The translations under genes were made by a program, and so were the position numbers. The notes beneath the pieces are model-generated. The model was not told the DNA's origin. It was given only the letters and a program-made list of their open reading frames with translations, and made no database searches. A stretch of DNA of 64,000 nucleotides from Nymphaea colorata (taxonomy: Eukaryota; Streptophyta; Magnoliopsida; Nymphaeales; Nymphaeaceae). Shown in pieces: positions 1 through 11,105 of this stretch. Within the stretch, counting starts at the first letter, position 1, and each line of letters opens with the position of its first letter. The stretch lies in assembly GCF_008831285.2 (NCBI RefSeq), contig NC_045144.1, positions 2,906,268 through 2,970,267 on the forward strand, given 5' to 3'.

Positions 1-384
1 TGGAAGAGTAAGAAGCAAACTGTGGTTGCCAGATCGAGTGCAGAATCTGAGTATAGAGCTATGGCTCAGGGTACTGCTGAAGTTATGTGGGTTAGATCCC
101 TGATGGTGGATCTTACTGTCGAAGTGCCTCTTCCTATGCAATTGTTATGTGATAACAAAGCTGCACGGTTTATTGCTAATAATCCGGCTTTTCATGAAAG
201 AACCAAGCATGTTGAAGTAGATTGTCACTACACCAGAGACATGATTCAAAAGGGGTTTGTAAGTACCTCACACATTTCAACTACAGGGCAAACGGCTGAT
301 ATCTTTACTAAGGCTCTTGCAAGGGGACCATTCCAAAGCTGCTGTTCCAAGTTGAGCCTATTTGACATATACGCTCCAACTTGA
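1..384 (+). pseudogene. Copia element A, 3' end of pol (RNase H), cut by window start
   Basis: The frame is open from base 1 to the TGA at 382-384. It encodes the C-terminal RNase H part of a Ty1/Copia polyprotein. Visible hallmarks are [40 protein letters not shown] and the terminal DIFTKAL. The polypurine tract TTGAGGGGGAG at 381-391 follows immediately and the LTR begins at 392. RNase H removes the RNA template during reverse transcription. Nothing broken is visible in this piece, but gag, integrase and RT lie outside the window, so coding integrity is unknown. Confidence 0.9.
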
Positions 385-391
385 GGGGGAG

Positions 392-571
392 TGTTAAGAT
401 GTGTTTATATTCAGTTTTAGGTTTAAGAGGGTATTTTTATAAATAACTTTTTCTTTAGATGGTTCTCTTGTATCTTCTCTCTCTCTCTCCTCTAGTCTAT
501 ATAAAGAGGAGTTAGGGCAGATTTCGAGGTTAATCAAAGTATAATCTTCTCCTAATTTATCAAAAACAACA
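392..571 (+). mobile_element. 3' LTR of Copia element A
   Basis: The LTR starts TGTTAAGATG directly after the polypurine tract and most likely ends ...AACAACA at 571, about 180 bp, close to the ~185 bp LTRs of the related element at 4,275-9,583. A TATA-like run TATATAAAGAGG lies near 500 in plus orientation. The following 55 bp (572-626) match the start of a minus-strand LTR (element B), so A probably inserted into B. The right boundary is inferred because the other LTR of A is outside the window. Confidence 0.6.
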
Positions 572-640
572 TTGTGAATTCTACTAATTGACTAAAATCC
601 TCCATATACAACCTATTTTGTCAACACTCCCCCTCAAACT

Positions 641-2001
641 GGAGCATAGATATTAACCATGCTCCACTTCTTATAGCATCTTCTAAAATCTTTAATTAGA
701 ATAGGCTTAGTAAATACTTCAGCAACTTGGTCTTTTGAGGACACATGGATGGTTGATATAGCTCATGACCATACTAGGTCACAAATTTAAGCCTATCCAC
801 CTCTATATGCTTCGCCCTCTCATGGAATATTAGTTTGTTGGAAATGTAGGTCAATGTAGGTGGCTGCCTTATTATCATTATCTCATTTTCATAGGTAACT
901 CCTGGACTTCTAAACTATTCACATCCTTTTTATGCACGTCATTTTAGCAGGCATCTGGGCCATTGTTCTGTGTTCTGATTCAACACTAGATCTGGCCATA
1001 ACAGCTTGCTCCTCCAAGAGGTAAGGTTCCCACCAACAAACACACAACAGCCTATAGTGGGCTTTCTATCATCAATGGAACACGTAATCAGCATCAAAGT
1101 AAATTTCTACATCCAGAGAAGAACCTCCTTTGCCAGGGGGAGGACTTGAGATACCTTAAAATCATAATGGTTACTTTCCAATGGACTGCCCTTGGCTTGT
1201 TCACAAATTGAGTCAACTTCCGACTATTAAGTTTATGTTTGGCATGGTAACACTTACATATAAGAGCTTTCCAATCAGTATCCAATATGACTTCTTGTCC
1301 ATAGGCTCAAACTCATCATCATGCAGTTGTAACCAAGAGTTCATAGGAATATTGGCTGGTTTGGGACAAGTATACATGTTTCCTGTAGTAAATCAAGTAC
1401 ATACTTTCTCTATGAAAGGACAGGCCCTTCTTTATTCCTGGCTACTTCAATCCCCAAGAAGTATCTAAGAGGACCAAGGTCTTTGGTAAAAAAATGTTTC
1501 TGTAAATAGTTCCTTGTTTCTGCAATCTCATGATCAGTGTCACTAGTTAATATAATGTTATCTTCATAAACTACCATTACTACAATACTTTTTGCACTCC
1601 TTTTTATGAACATCAAGTGGTCCGAGGGAGGCCTCTGAAAACCGAATTCTGAAATCGTTTCACATAGTTTACAACCAGGCCTGTGGGCTTTGCTTCAAGC
1701 CATAGATTGCCTTTTTCAACCTGTACACCTTTTTACACTCCCCTGTCCTCATATGCAGGTGGTTGTTGCTTGTAAACTGTTTCAAACAGATCACCATATG
1801 AAAATGGATTGGAAATTTCTTTATAATCACCCACTGGGTCTGATTTCTTGCCCTCTTACTTACTCTTGCTGTCAGTCTTTGATAGCTAGAATATAAAGAG
1901 AACGTTACCCACCAAAAGAAATCAGCCTGCAATGTAGAATAGAATGATGCCCTGATCTTCCCCTGATCACAGGATAAACGTCTAACAAAGTCTGATCTCA
2001 A
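641..2001 (-). pseudogene. RT/RNase H remnant of Copia element B
   Basis: Broken minus-strand frames still show RT motifs. [23 protein letters not shown]-like sequence lies near 1,669-1,760, the YVDD box is altered to YEDN near 1,560, and [17 protein letters not shown] follows at 1,440-1,500. The connection domain (KLTQFVNKPRAVHW) is near 1,170-1,210. The frame ends with VAEVFTKPILIKDF and NIYAPV just before the polypurine tract. At least four frame breaks are needed to read through, so it cannot make a functional protein. The upstream part of the internal region (about 2,000-2,660) contains a short TG repeat and no recognisable gag. Confidence 0.8.
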
Positions 2002-2672
2002 GCATGAAGACCAAAATCATCAACTTATGCAGCCACAAGAATAATATATATTGCAGACTCAAATTTCCTAATAACTGGCAGAAAATCCCAAATCTGGTGG
2101 ATATCAATAACAAGGAGAGCAGTGCATAGAACAACGAATTAAACTCTGCATCAAATCTGAACAAGTAGCTCCAACTGACGTGTGTGTGTGTGTGTGTGTG
2201 TATATAGCAACACCACAAAACTTCATGTCTTTAATGACAAAGACAGATCTAACCAACAATAACATTTACTTAATAAATCTGTATATATTTCCACACAGCT
2301 CCCACAACAAACCTAAAAAGCAACTTCAACAGAAACGTGAAACAAGCTAACCTGTATGAGGTCAACTTTGTACTAAGTGGCTCGACTCAGCTCTCCTAGC
2401 ATTCATCCAGCACGAATATAATGAACCATGCAAGCTGGAGTACTTTTTTTCAGCAACATCAACTTCAACTAGCCCTCGATCTAGGTTTTTTTTTCTTTTT
2501 TTGGATTCAGGAAACCCTAGATTGTGCTCAGCGAACACGATCCAAATGTGCTTCCAATATATTAAAGAACTTGAAAAACAAGAATTAAGAGGGAAAGGAG
2601 AAGAAAAAGGAGAAATAGAAGAGAATAACAGTTTAGGCATCAGCAGCTCCCAAAAGTTTCGCTTTGATACCA

Positions 2673-2898
2673 TGTTGAGTAAGACAATAGAAAAGAAGAG
2701 AAAGAAGACGAGAAAGAGAAAGAAAGTGTATCATCTCTCTACCCTAATCTATCATCTCACTACCCTAATCCCATCTTAAAGAGGGATTAGGGGTGGCAAC
2801 ATAATTACATGATTGGACCTGAAATGAAAATAATAAAGATGACCTCTATCAATGCTAATTTACTAAAAACCTCCCATATATGACCTATTTTCTCTACA
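2673..2898 (-). mobile_element. 5' LTR of Copia element B
   Basis: On the minus strand the LTR begins TGTAGAGAAAATAGG and ends ...ACTCAACA, followed directly by the primer binding site. Its first ~45 bp align with the partial LTR at 572-626. An imperfect CCCTAATC...GATTAGGG hairpin and the CT-rich tail before the PBS resemble those of elements C1 and C. Confidence 0.75.
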
Positions 2899-3041
2899 AA
2901 AATAATTTTGGCGTATCCAATATCTGCACATTGCACCCATATGGATCTATTTTCATGTAATGTGTATTTGAGAACAAATTATATTCAAACTCTTACATAT
3001 CCAGCCCTTGTGCTTAATTATCGTATTTCCTTTTGTTACAG

Positions 3042-3107
3042 GTTGAAGTTGTGATAAGCTTGCTTCCACCCAGTTTTCATTTTGTTGTAGCAAATGCATG
3101 CATTGAG
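3042..3107 (+). CDS. LKR/SDH: LKR/SDH exon (first in window)
   Basis: The acceptor is TTACAG at 3036-3041 and the donor is GAG/GTACTT. It encodes 22 residues beginning [12 protein letters not shown] and ending ACIE, matching the saccharopine dehydrogenase Rossmann region. It is in phase 0 at both ends. The preceding exon is outside the window. Confidence 0.9.
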
Positions 3108-6100
3108 GTACTTCTTTAACTTTTCCCTCATGAACTATGTCACATGGGTGCTTCTAAATGGCTGCCGCACCCTTCTCGCACCCATGTTGATGCTGGTGCT
3201 TCTCCAACGCGGCACATCCGATTCAGTCAAACTGAATTGGGCCAAAACTGACCATTTTAAATCTTAGTTGTTAAGATGTGGACTAGTCCATGCCTAGGCG
3301 TCACCTAGGCATGAGTCCACACCCGTCACCTAAGTTCATCATTTAGGCGACGACGTGTTAGATTGGCACCTAGGCTGGTGCCTAGGTTCGCCTAGGCTGG
3401 ACTAGGCGCTAGCACACCTACTCTATGGGAAGGTGAAAAGTCACCTTCCCTTCATATTAAGTCCTGTAAATTTATTATACACTGTTATACCATATATACT
3501 TATATTATATGCAGTTATATAATATAATTTATGTTCTTTAAGTACAGTTTGCTGTATGTTAATTACATATTCTATGTTAACTCATCAATGGAAGTTCCAG
3601 CCATACGTTGAGTACATATTCTATAAAACCATGAATTTTTGTATATATATTATGAGCTCTAAAACATATTTTGTGGAATGTATGCCTGATTTCTTACCCA
3701 TGTTAAAACCTAGGTTTATGGTAAACAGACCACCAGTTCTCTTGTCTAGTGCATGACTAGTAATCAAAGAAATACGTGGAGACCTCACTTCAACATATTC
3801 TGATGTTAGAGCTGCAAAGAAACAATATGAACTATGTAGATGATAGTCCACACATGAAGCATAAAACATTTCCTAAATTACTATGTTATAAAAATCCCCT
3901 TTGATGCATATACTTATCGATTCATGGTCACCAAATATTCAATGCCTAAGTCACAAAGTAAAAAATTTGTTAAATATCGGTAAATTCCTCTTCGTTTACA
4001 TACTAAATGCAATTCTTGACTATGGCAACTAATTTTAGCTAGATATGACTTGATTACAAAAGAGCTCTCAAAGAACTGAAGTGTTAGTGACAGAATAAAA
4101 GTCTGCTAGATATTGGACGCCTTTTAGGTCAGACGTGCCTAGGCGCCTAGGCAGCACCTAGCACCTTGACAACTAAGTTTTAAAATGGGCACATAACTAA
4201 AATATCTCTAATGCATAAAGTTTATATGTAATATAGATAAGTAAGGCTGATACACAGTTAAATAGCTATGTAACTGTTAAAGATACAAAAAGGGGTTTTC
4301 TGAAATATTAGGAAGTTAGGGAGGATCTCTTTAAATGTTTTGTTATTTTTAGTGGACTTCTCTTGTAATTTTCCCTAACCCTAATTTCTTAATAGAGATT
4401 AGGGTCACGTAATGAACATCCACTCTTTTGCCGCCTCTCTCTCTCTCTCTCTCTTGTAACATGGTATCAGAGCAGGTGTGGGAGTCGACAGCAGGGTGCG
4501 CTTTCCGGTGACCTTCTCCGGCAACCATCTTCTCTGGCGACAATCTTTCCGGCGAACAGCCAAGTGAGTTCCTTTTTTTTCGTCCTCTCTCTTGTCACCG
4601 CTACTCCTTATTCCCTCTTATCACCCAATAAGGAGACAGTGAGGGAATAGGGGTTGGGCGTGCCGTGTGAAGGAGGACCTGATCACGCCTATGTGGAAGG
4701 CGTGATCAGATCCTCATATTGGTCGTATGAAGCAGACTATTGTGGATGCAGCGTGACGTGTGACGCTGTGGTTTGTGATGATCGTAAATACAATTTCGGT
4801 AAAGTCAAGCTGCGTGAGGTGTTGTGGATGCTTTGTGGAGTCTATATGCTGCTTATAAATTCAGTTTTTTGAATATGATCAGAATTTTTCTATAGATCGT
4901 GGATACAAATTCAGTAAAGTAAGGCTGTGTGAGGACTGTTGCTGATCCTTAGTACAAGTTTTTGTTTGATTTCGTGGATTTCTTTGACACGTGGACAGGA
5001 AGTTTTATGAGAACTAGCTGCTGTTATAAGTGGCAGCAGTCTTCAGTCATTGGGAGCAGCAGTCTTTAGTCGTTGGGAGTTCATTCTTGTTTTTGTCATC
5101 GGCTGAACCAGATCTGAAGTGACAGTAATTTCCTAGCCCTCTTTCTTTAAACATTTGCGTCAATCTGGTCTTCTTTATTTACTATGGCTGAAAACAGTAA
5201 ATCTGAAGGGTCTACTGACTACAAGATGGCTGGGAATTCATTCTCTTATGGAACCACGATGAAACTTAATGGCTCGAATTATGAAATATGGTCTAGGGTA
5301 TTCATAATGTGGGTGGCTGGTCATAGGAAGAAATATATTCTTGAGGAGGATGAACCTATTGAGAAAAAATGAATATATGCTGCGTGGGATGAAGATAATT
5401 ATATTGTTATGTCTTGGATTATGAATAGTATGGAGTCTCATATAGCCCCAGCTATTGCATATTATACCAAGGCCAAGGATATGTGGTCTTTCTTGAGAAA
5501 GACATACTCGCATGCCACTAATGTAATCAAGATCCTACAACTAGAAGAGGAGTTATGCAACATTCGACAAGGGGATCATGACCTATCTCAATATTTTGCT
5601 ACTTTGACTGCTGCATATGAACGGTTAAAGGCTCTTCGTCCACCTTGCCAGCATTGTTATGCATCACACGTTGAGACTGGTATGGTGGCGAAGTTTTTAT
5701 CTGGCCTATCTTCAGAATACTCTGTGGCAAAGTCTCAAATTTTAACAGGCAGTAAACTTCCAGATTTAGCAGACACGTATAATAGGCTGAGTCGTTTTGC
5801 AGCCACTCTTTCTCAGACTACGCATGACACACCAGTCTCTGCATTTGTGATATCAGGAGGACGGGGCCCTAGTTCTTTTGGAGGCACTAGGGGACGTGGT
5901 ACAGGCTGTGGTGCTGGACGTGGCAGATTTCAGTGCTCTTATTGTGGCAAAATTGGTCATCTAGAGGATCGTTGTTGGGACAAACATCCTCACCTCAGGT
6001 CTAATGTTTCCTCTGGACGTGGTGGAGGTAGAATCACCACAAGCAGAGGTCCTTCTTCATCCCAAGCAACTCATTCAAAGGCAACAATATCTATGGTTGA

Positions 6101-9100
6101 GTCTTCTACTGATCCTTCTATATCTATGTCATATTCTCTTAACCTAAGTAAGGATGAATATGATCGTGTTCTCGCTCAGAGGTCTGCCTCTACATCTACC
6201 AATGCTGCTGTTGTAGATTCAGCATTCTCTGTTGGTGCTCCTACTGCTGATCCAGGTATGACATGGATGATAGACTCGGGCGCTTCTAGACATTGTTGTA
6301 ATCAACCAGAAAATTTTTCATCATTTGTCAGATTTTCTACACCACAGTATGTTAAGCTGGCTGATGTTAAGTTGTCCATGTTTTGGGTAGCGGTGATATT
6401 TACCTTCCACATTTAGGCACTATTACACATGTGCTATATGCACCTCAGTTTCCTGTTAATTTGATATCTGTGAAGCAGCTAGCTATCGACTTACAATGTA
6501 AAGTCATTTTTGAATCTGACTCTTGTTCTTTTCAGGACTTACCAACTGGGAAGATGATTGGTGGCAGCCATGAGCATGAGGGCCTTTATTTTTTGTCAAT
6601 CCCAGTTGATGTTGCTGCATCTTCAGTCCCTTCCAAGCCTTCTCCCTTCCAATGGCATCTCAAACTGGGTCATCCTTCCGTACCAAAACTTCGTCGCATG
6701 TTTCCAGACATTCCTGCATCAGAGTCCTTCTTATGTGATGCCTGCCAGTTGGGCAAGCATACACGGAGCAGCTTTCCTTCGAGTCAGAGTCCGTCGAGTC
6801 AGAGTCCTTTTGATCTCATTCATGTGGATGTATGGGGTCCTAGTCGGGTTCCTTTTCGATCATGTTTTCGATATTATCTTGTTCTAGTTGATGATTTTAC
6901 TAGAGTCAGTTGGGTTTTCTTGTTAAGGGAAAGATCTGAAGTCATATGTATTCTTCAAAAATTTATCAAGGAAATAAAAACTCAGTTTGGACTCATTGTC
7001 AAAAATATTCGCACTGATAATGCTCTTGAATTCAAGTCTTCCATTCTACTTCAGTTTTATGCCGACCATGGAATTCGACCTCAATATACTTGTCCACATA
7101 CGTCCCAACAGAATGGTGTAGCCGAACGCAAACATCGGCAACTCCTAAACGTAGCTCGTACCCTCATGTTACATTCTCACATGCCTGCCTATTTTTGGGG
7201 TGATGCTATCCTTACTGCGTGTTACCTCATTAATAGATTACCCTTTTCCTCCATTCAAGACCGAATTCCAATTCAAATTCTATATCCAGGGCGTTCATTA
7301 TTTCATTTACCTCCCAAAGTTTTTGGATGCACTTGCTTTGCACATATCCTAGGCCCGAACAAAAGCAAACTTGCTGCCCAAGCCATCAAATGTATCTTTA
7401 TTGGCTATTCAGCCAATCAAAAGGGATACAAATGCTTTGATCCCTTGACCAAGAAAGACATTATCAGTGCAGATGTTACCTTCTTTGAGTCTCGTCCTTA
7501 TTTCCCTCCGTCAAGTCCCTCTTCATCTGAGATGCATGCACCTATACCTCTTCCTATTCCACCAGTGTCACTTGAGTCATTTCCATCATCTCAACCTAGG
7601 TCACATGAACGTTTTCTTGAGCCTCCGTTGGTTTACACTCGTCGTCTAGGTCCCTCTCTCAACCGTCCACCAGCATCGTCTCAAGAGGTAAGCTCTACTG
7701 ATAAGACTGACTCAGATTTAAGTGATGACTATTCTGCAGCAGATCTCCCTATTGCTGTTCGCAAGGGCAAGCGATAGTATACCTTACATCCTATATCTAA
7801 TTCTGTCTCTACTGCTCATCTGAGTACACACTTAGTACAGTTTGATCAAGCTCTATCTAGTCATGTTATCCCGTCCTCGCACCATCCTGTTAGATCCACG
7901 TTGGCGACAAGCTATGCAGGAGGAAATGGATGCTCTTCTTTCTCGGGAGACTTGGGATTTGGTAGACCCCCCAACACGCTGTGATGTGGTTGGCTCACGA
8001 TGGGTATTCACCATCAAGTATCATTCTGATGGGTCAGTTGAAAGGTTCAAGGCCCGTCTTGTCGCAAAAGGGTATACTCAGACTTATGGTGTTGACTTCG
8101 ACCTTTTCGCCTGTGGCCCGGTTGGGCACTATTCGCTTGATTATCTCTCTTGCTGTCCAACGAGAGTGGCCCCTTTTTCAATTGGATGTAAAAAATGGCT
8201 TTCTGTATGGAGACCTTTCTGAAATCATTTATATGCAGCAATCACCTAGTTTTGAGCGACAAGGGGAGTGTTCCAAGGTATGCAAGTTAAAAAAGACTAT
8301 TTATGGACTCAAACAGAGTCCCCGTGCATGGTTCCAAAAACTTACTGAAGTGTTATCTAAGTGTGAATTTCGCCGATCCCAGCTTGATCACTCATTGTTT
8401 ATCAAGCGAGGCTCAGCAGGACTTGTGATATTGATTGTATACGTGGATGATATTGTTCTTACAGGGGAAAATGATCAAGAGATAGCTCAAACAAAGGAGT
8501 TTTTACAGCAACACTTTGTTACGAAAGACCTTGGACAACTTCGTTATTTTCTTGGTATTGAGGTGGCTCGTAGTAATAAAGGAGTTGTAGTGTCTCAAAG
8601 AAAATATGTTCTTGATCTTCTACAGGAAACGAGACTATTGGGGGCTAAACCTGCCACACTTCCCATGAATCCTCGCATTCATATACATGATGATGACTCA
8701 GAGCCGTTTGACTCTAGATCTTACAGATCTCTGATAGGGAAACTGTTATATTTGACTATCACTCGTCCCGACATTAGCTTTGCTGTGAATAAGTTGAGCC
8801 AATTCATGGAAAAACCCCGAAAAGTTCACTGGAATGCAGATCTAATGATTGTAAGATACTTGAAATCAGCCCCGGGAAAGGGGCTATGGTTCAAGAAAGG
8901 AGAATGTGTTGACATCGAGGCGTATAGTGATGCTGATTATGCTGGATTTGTAGATGACAGGAAGTCTACTACTGGTTTTTGTGTCTTTGTGGGCGGTAAT
9001 CTTATTTCCTAGAGGAGCAAGAAGCAGAATGTTGTGGCTCGTTCTAGTGCTGAGTCGGAATATAGGGCTATGGCTCAAACTACGGCTGAAATGTCGTGGG

Positions 9101-11074
9101 TTAGATCACTACTTGTAGAGTTGGGTGTCTCAGTGAATCTCCCAATGAAGATGTATTGTGACAACAAGGCAGCTACATATATCGCTAACAATCCTGTCTT
9201 CCATGAGAGGACTAAACACATTGAAGTGGATTGCCACTATATTCGGGACTTAGTTCAAGAAGGAATTGTTAGCACTATTCATGTCTCCTCAGAAGATCAG
9301 GCAGCAGATATTCTCACTAAAGCTCTTCCCATAGGCGATTTCCTGAGATGTTGTAACAAGCTGAGCATGATTGATATATATACTCCAGCTTGAGGGGGAG
9401 TGTTAAAGATACAAAAAGGGGTTTTCTGAAATATTAGGAAGTTAGGGAGGATCTCTTTAAATGTTTTGTTATTTTTAGTGGACTTCTCTTGTAATTTTCC
9501 CTAACCCTAATCTCTTAATAGAGATTAGGGTCACGTAATGAACATCCACTCTTTTGCCGCCTCTCTCTCTCTCTCTTGTAACAGTAACAAATGATTTATA
9601 TATGTAGAAACAAAATGAAGAGAAGAACACGATGTAACGTGGAAAGACCCTCAACAAGAGGAAAAAACCCACGGGTGAGGGAGGACTGGCGCCCACTAGC
9701 AGCCAGACACTCTCTCTCTCTAAGAATTTCATTTATATTCTTAAAGGAGCTATAACAAGGGTATAAATAGAACCCAACATCGTTACAAAGCGGACCGGGT
9801 CTAGACCTAGACCCAAAACAACTAAACCCGTCAACACTCCCCCTCAAGTTAGGCATACATATCAAACATGCCAAACTTAGATACATTTCTCTCAAGTGAA
9901 GTTGAAGACAAGGCTTTGGTCAGAACATCAGTTGTCTGGTCTTCATATTTCATGTAAGGAAGAACAAGATCTTTAGCATCAATTCTCTCTCGAATGAAAT
10001 GACGGTCAATCTCAACATGCTTTGTTCTGTCATGTAACACAAAGTTGTTGGCCAAGTTGGTTACTGACTTGTTATCGCAGTACATCTTCATTGGTCCTTC
10101 AATCTTTATACCAATATCGGTCAACAATACTTTCAGCCACAAAAGCTCAGAAACTCCCATAGCAACTACTTTGTATTATGTTTCAACACTGGAACGAGAG
10201 CAAATGTCTTGTCTCTTACTCCTCCACACTACGAGATTCCCTCCCAAATAGATATAGTAGCCTGAGGTGGACCTCCTGGTGTCAATACAACCTGCTCAGT
10301 TTGCATCTGAATAACCTTCAATCCCAAGAGTGTCTTACTTAACATACATGAGACCCTTGTCAGGAATCCTCTTCAAGTAGCACAAGATCCTGTCGACAAT
10401 CTTCAAGTGAGCATCCGTGGGAGCTTGCATGAATTGTCTCATCACATTCACAAGAAAGGTAATATCAGGTTTAGTGAGAGTAAGATAAATCAACTTCCCA
10501 ACAAGACGTTAATATCTTCCTTTGGCCTCTTCACAAAGAGGCTCCTCAGTTCTAAGACTCAGCTTGTGTGCAGCATCAAGAGGAGTAGAAGTAGGTCTAC
10601 ACCCTAGTTTTCCGGTCTCCTTTAACAAATCTAGAGTGTACTTCCATTGATTTAGCACAAGGCTAGTACCAGACCTAGCAATTTCAATGCCAATGAAATA
10701 TTTTAACTTACGAAGGTCCTTGAAATCGAACGCGATCGCCAACAATTTCTTTAACATAGTTATTTTATCTTCATCATCACCTGTGACAATCATATCATCA
10801 ACATATACCAACAACAGAGTAACTTTTTACTCATTCATCTTCACAAAGAGTGTATGATCTCCATTCCCTTGGTGATATCCATATTGTCTCATTACAAGTT
10901 TAAGTCGTTCAAACCATGCTCGAGGGGACTGCTTAAGCCTATACAGAGCTTTCCTTAGCTTGCAACATTTTCCAGGTTTCTCATATCCTAGAGGCATACA
11001 CATATACATTTCCTCTTCAATGTCTCCATTGAAAAAAACATTCTTGACATCAAGTTGGTACATCTTCCACTCCT

Positions 11075-11105
<31 letters not shown>

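Larger units (their letters stand above)
572..2898 (-). mobile_element. Copia element B, internally deleted, 3' LTR interrupted
   Basis: This is a minus-strand Ty1/Copia element. The 5' LTR is at 2,673-2,898. It is followed on the minus strand by a primer binding site (2,661-2,672, TGGTATCAAAGC, one mismatch to the usual Copia site). The polypurine tract is at 627-637 and the first ~55 bp of the 3' LTR at 572-626. Only ~2 kb of internal sequence remains, so gag, protease and integrase have been deleted and only RT/RNase H scraps persist. It lies in an LKR/SDH intron, antisense to the gene. The left target-site duplication cannot be checked because element A interrupts the 3' LTR. Confidence 0.75.
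4275..9583 (+). mobile_element. Copia element C1, full-length, young, coding-defective
   Basis: The element is complete: 5' LTR 4275-4461, primer binding site TGGTATCAGAGC at 4462-4473, gag-pol remnants 5184-9393, polypurine tract TTGAGGGGGAG at 9390-9400 and 3' LTR 9401-9583. A perfect 5-bp target-site duplication GTAAC flanks it (4270-4274 and 9584-9588). The LTRs differ by one substitution and a shorter CT run, so insertion was recent. It is inserted in the sense direction in an LKR/SDH intron, so its LTR promoter and polyadenylation signals act in the same direction as the host gene. Confidence 0.95.
9603..11073 (-). mobile_element. Copia element F, 5'-truncated
   Basis: This minus-strand Copia has its 3' LTR at 9603-9836, polypurine tract at 9837-9847 and RNase H to mid-RT at 9849-11073. 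It stops abruptly at a (TA)n run, and everything upstream of the RT motif [10 protein letters not shown] is missing. The other flank is also TA-rich (ATATA at 9598-9602). It belongs to the same family as element E and the solo LTR at 20585-20824. Only 14 bp of intron separate it from the target duplication of C1. Confidence 0.85.
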
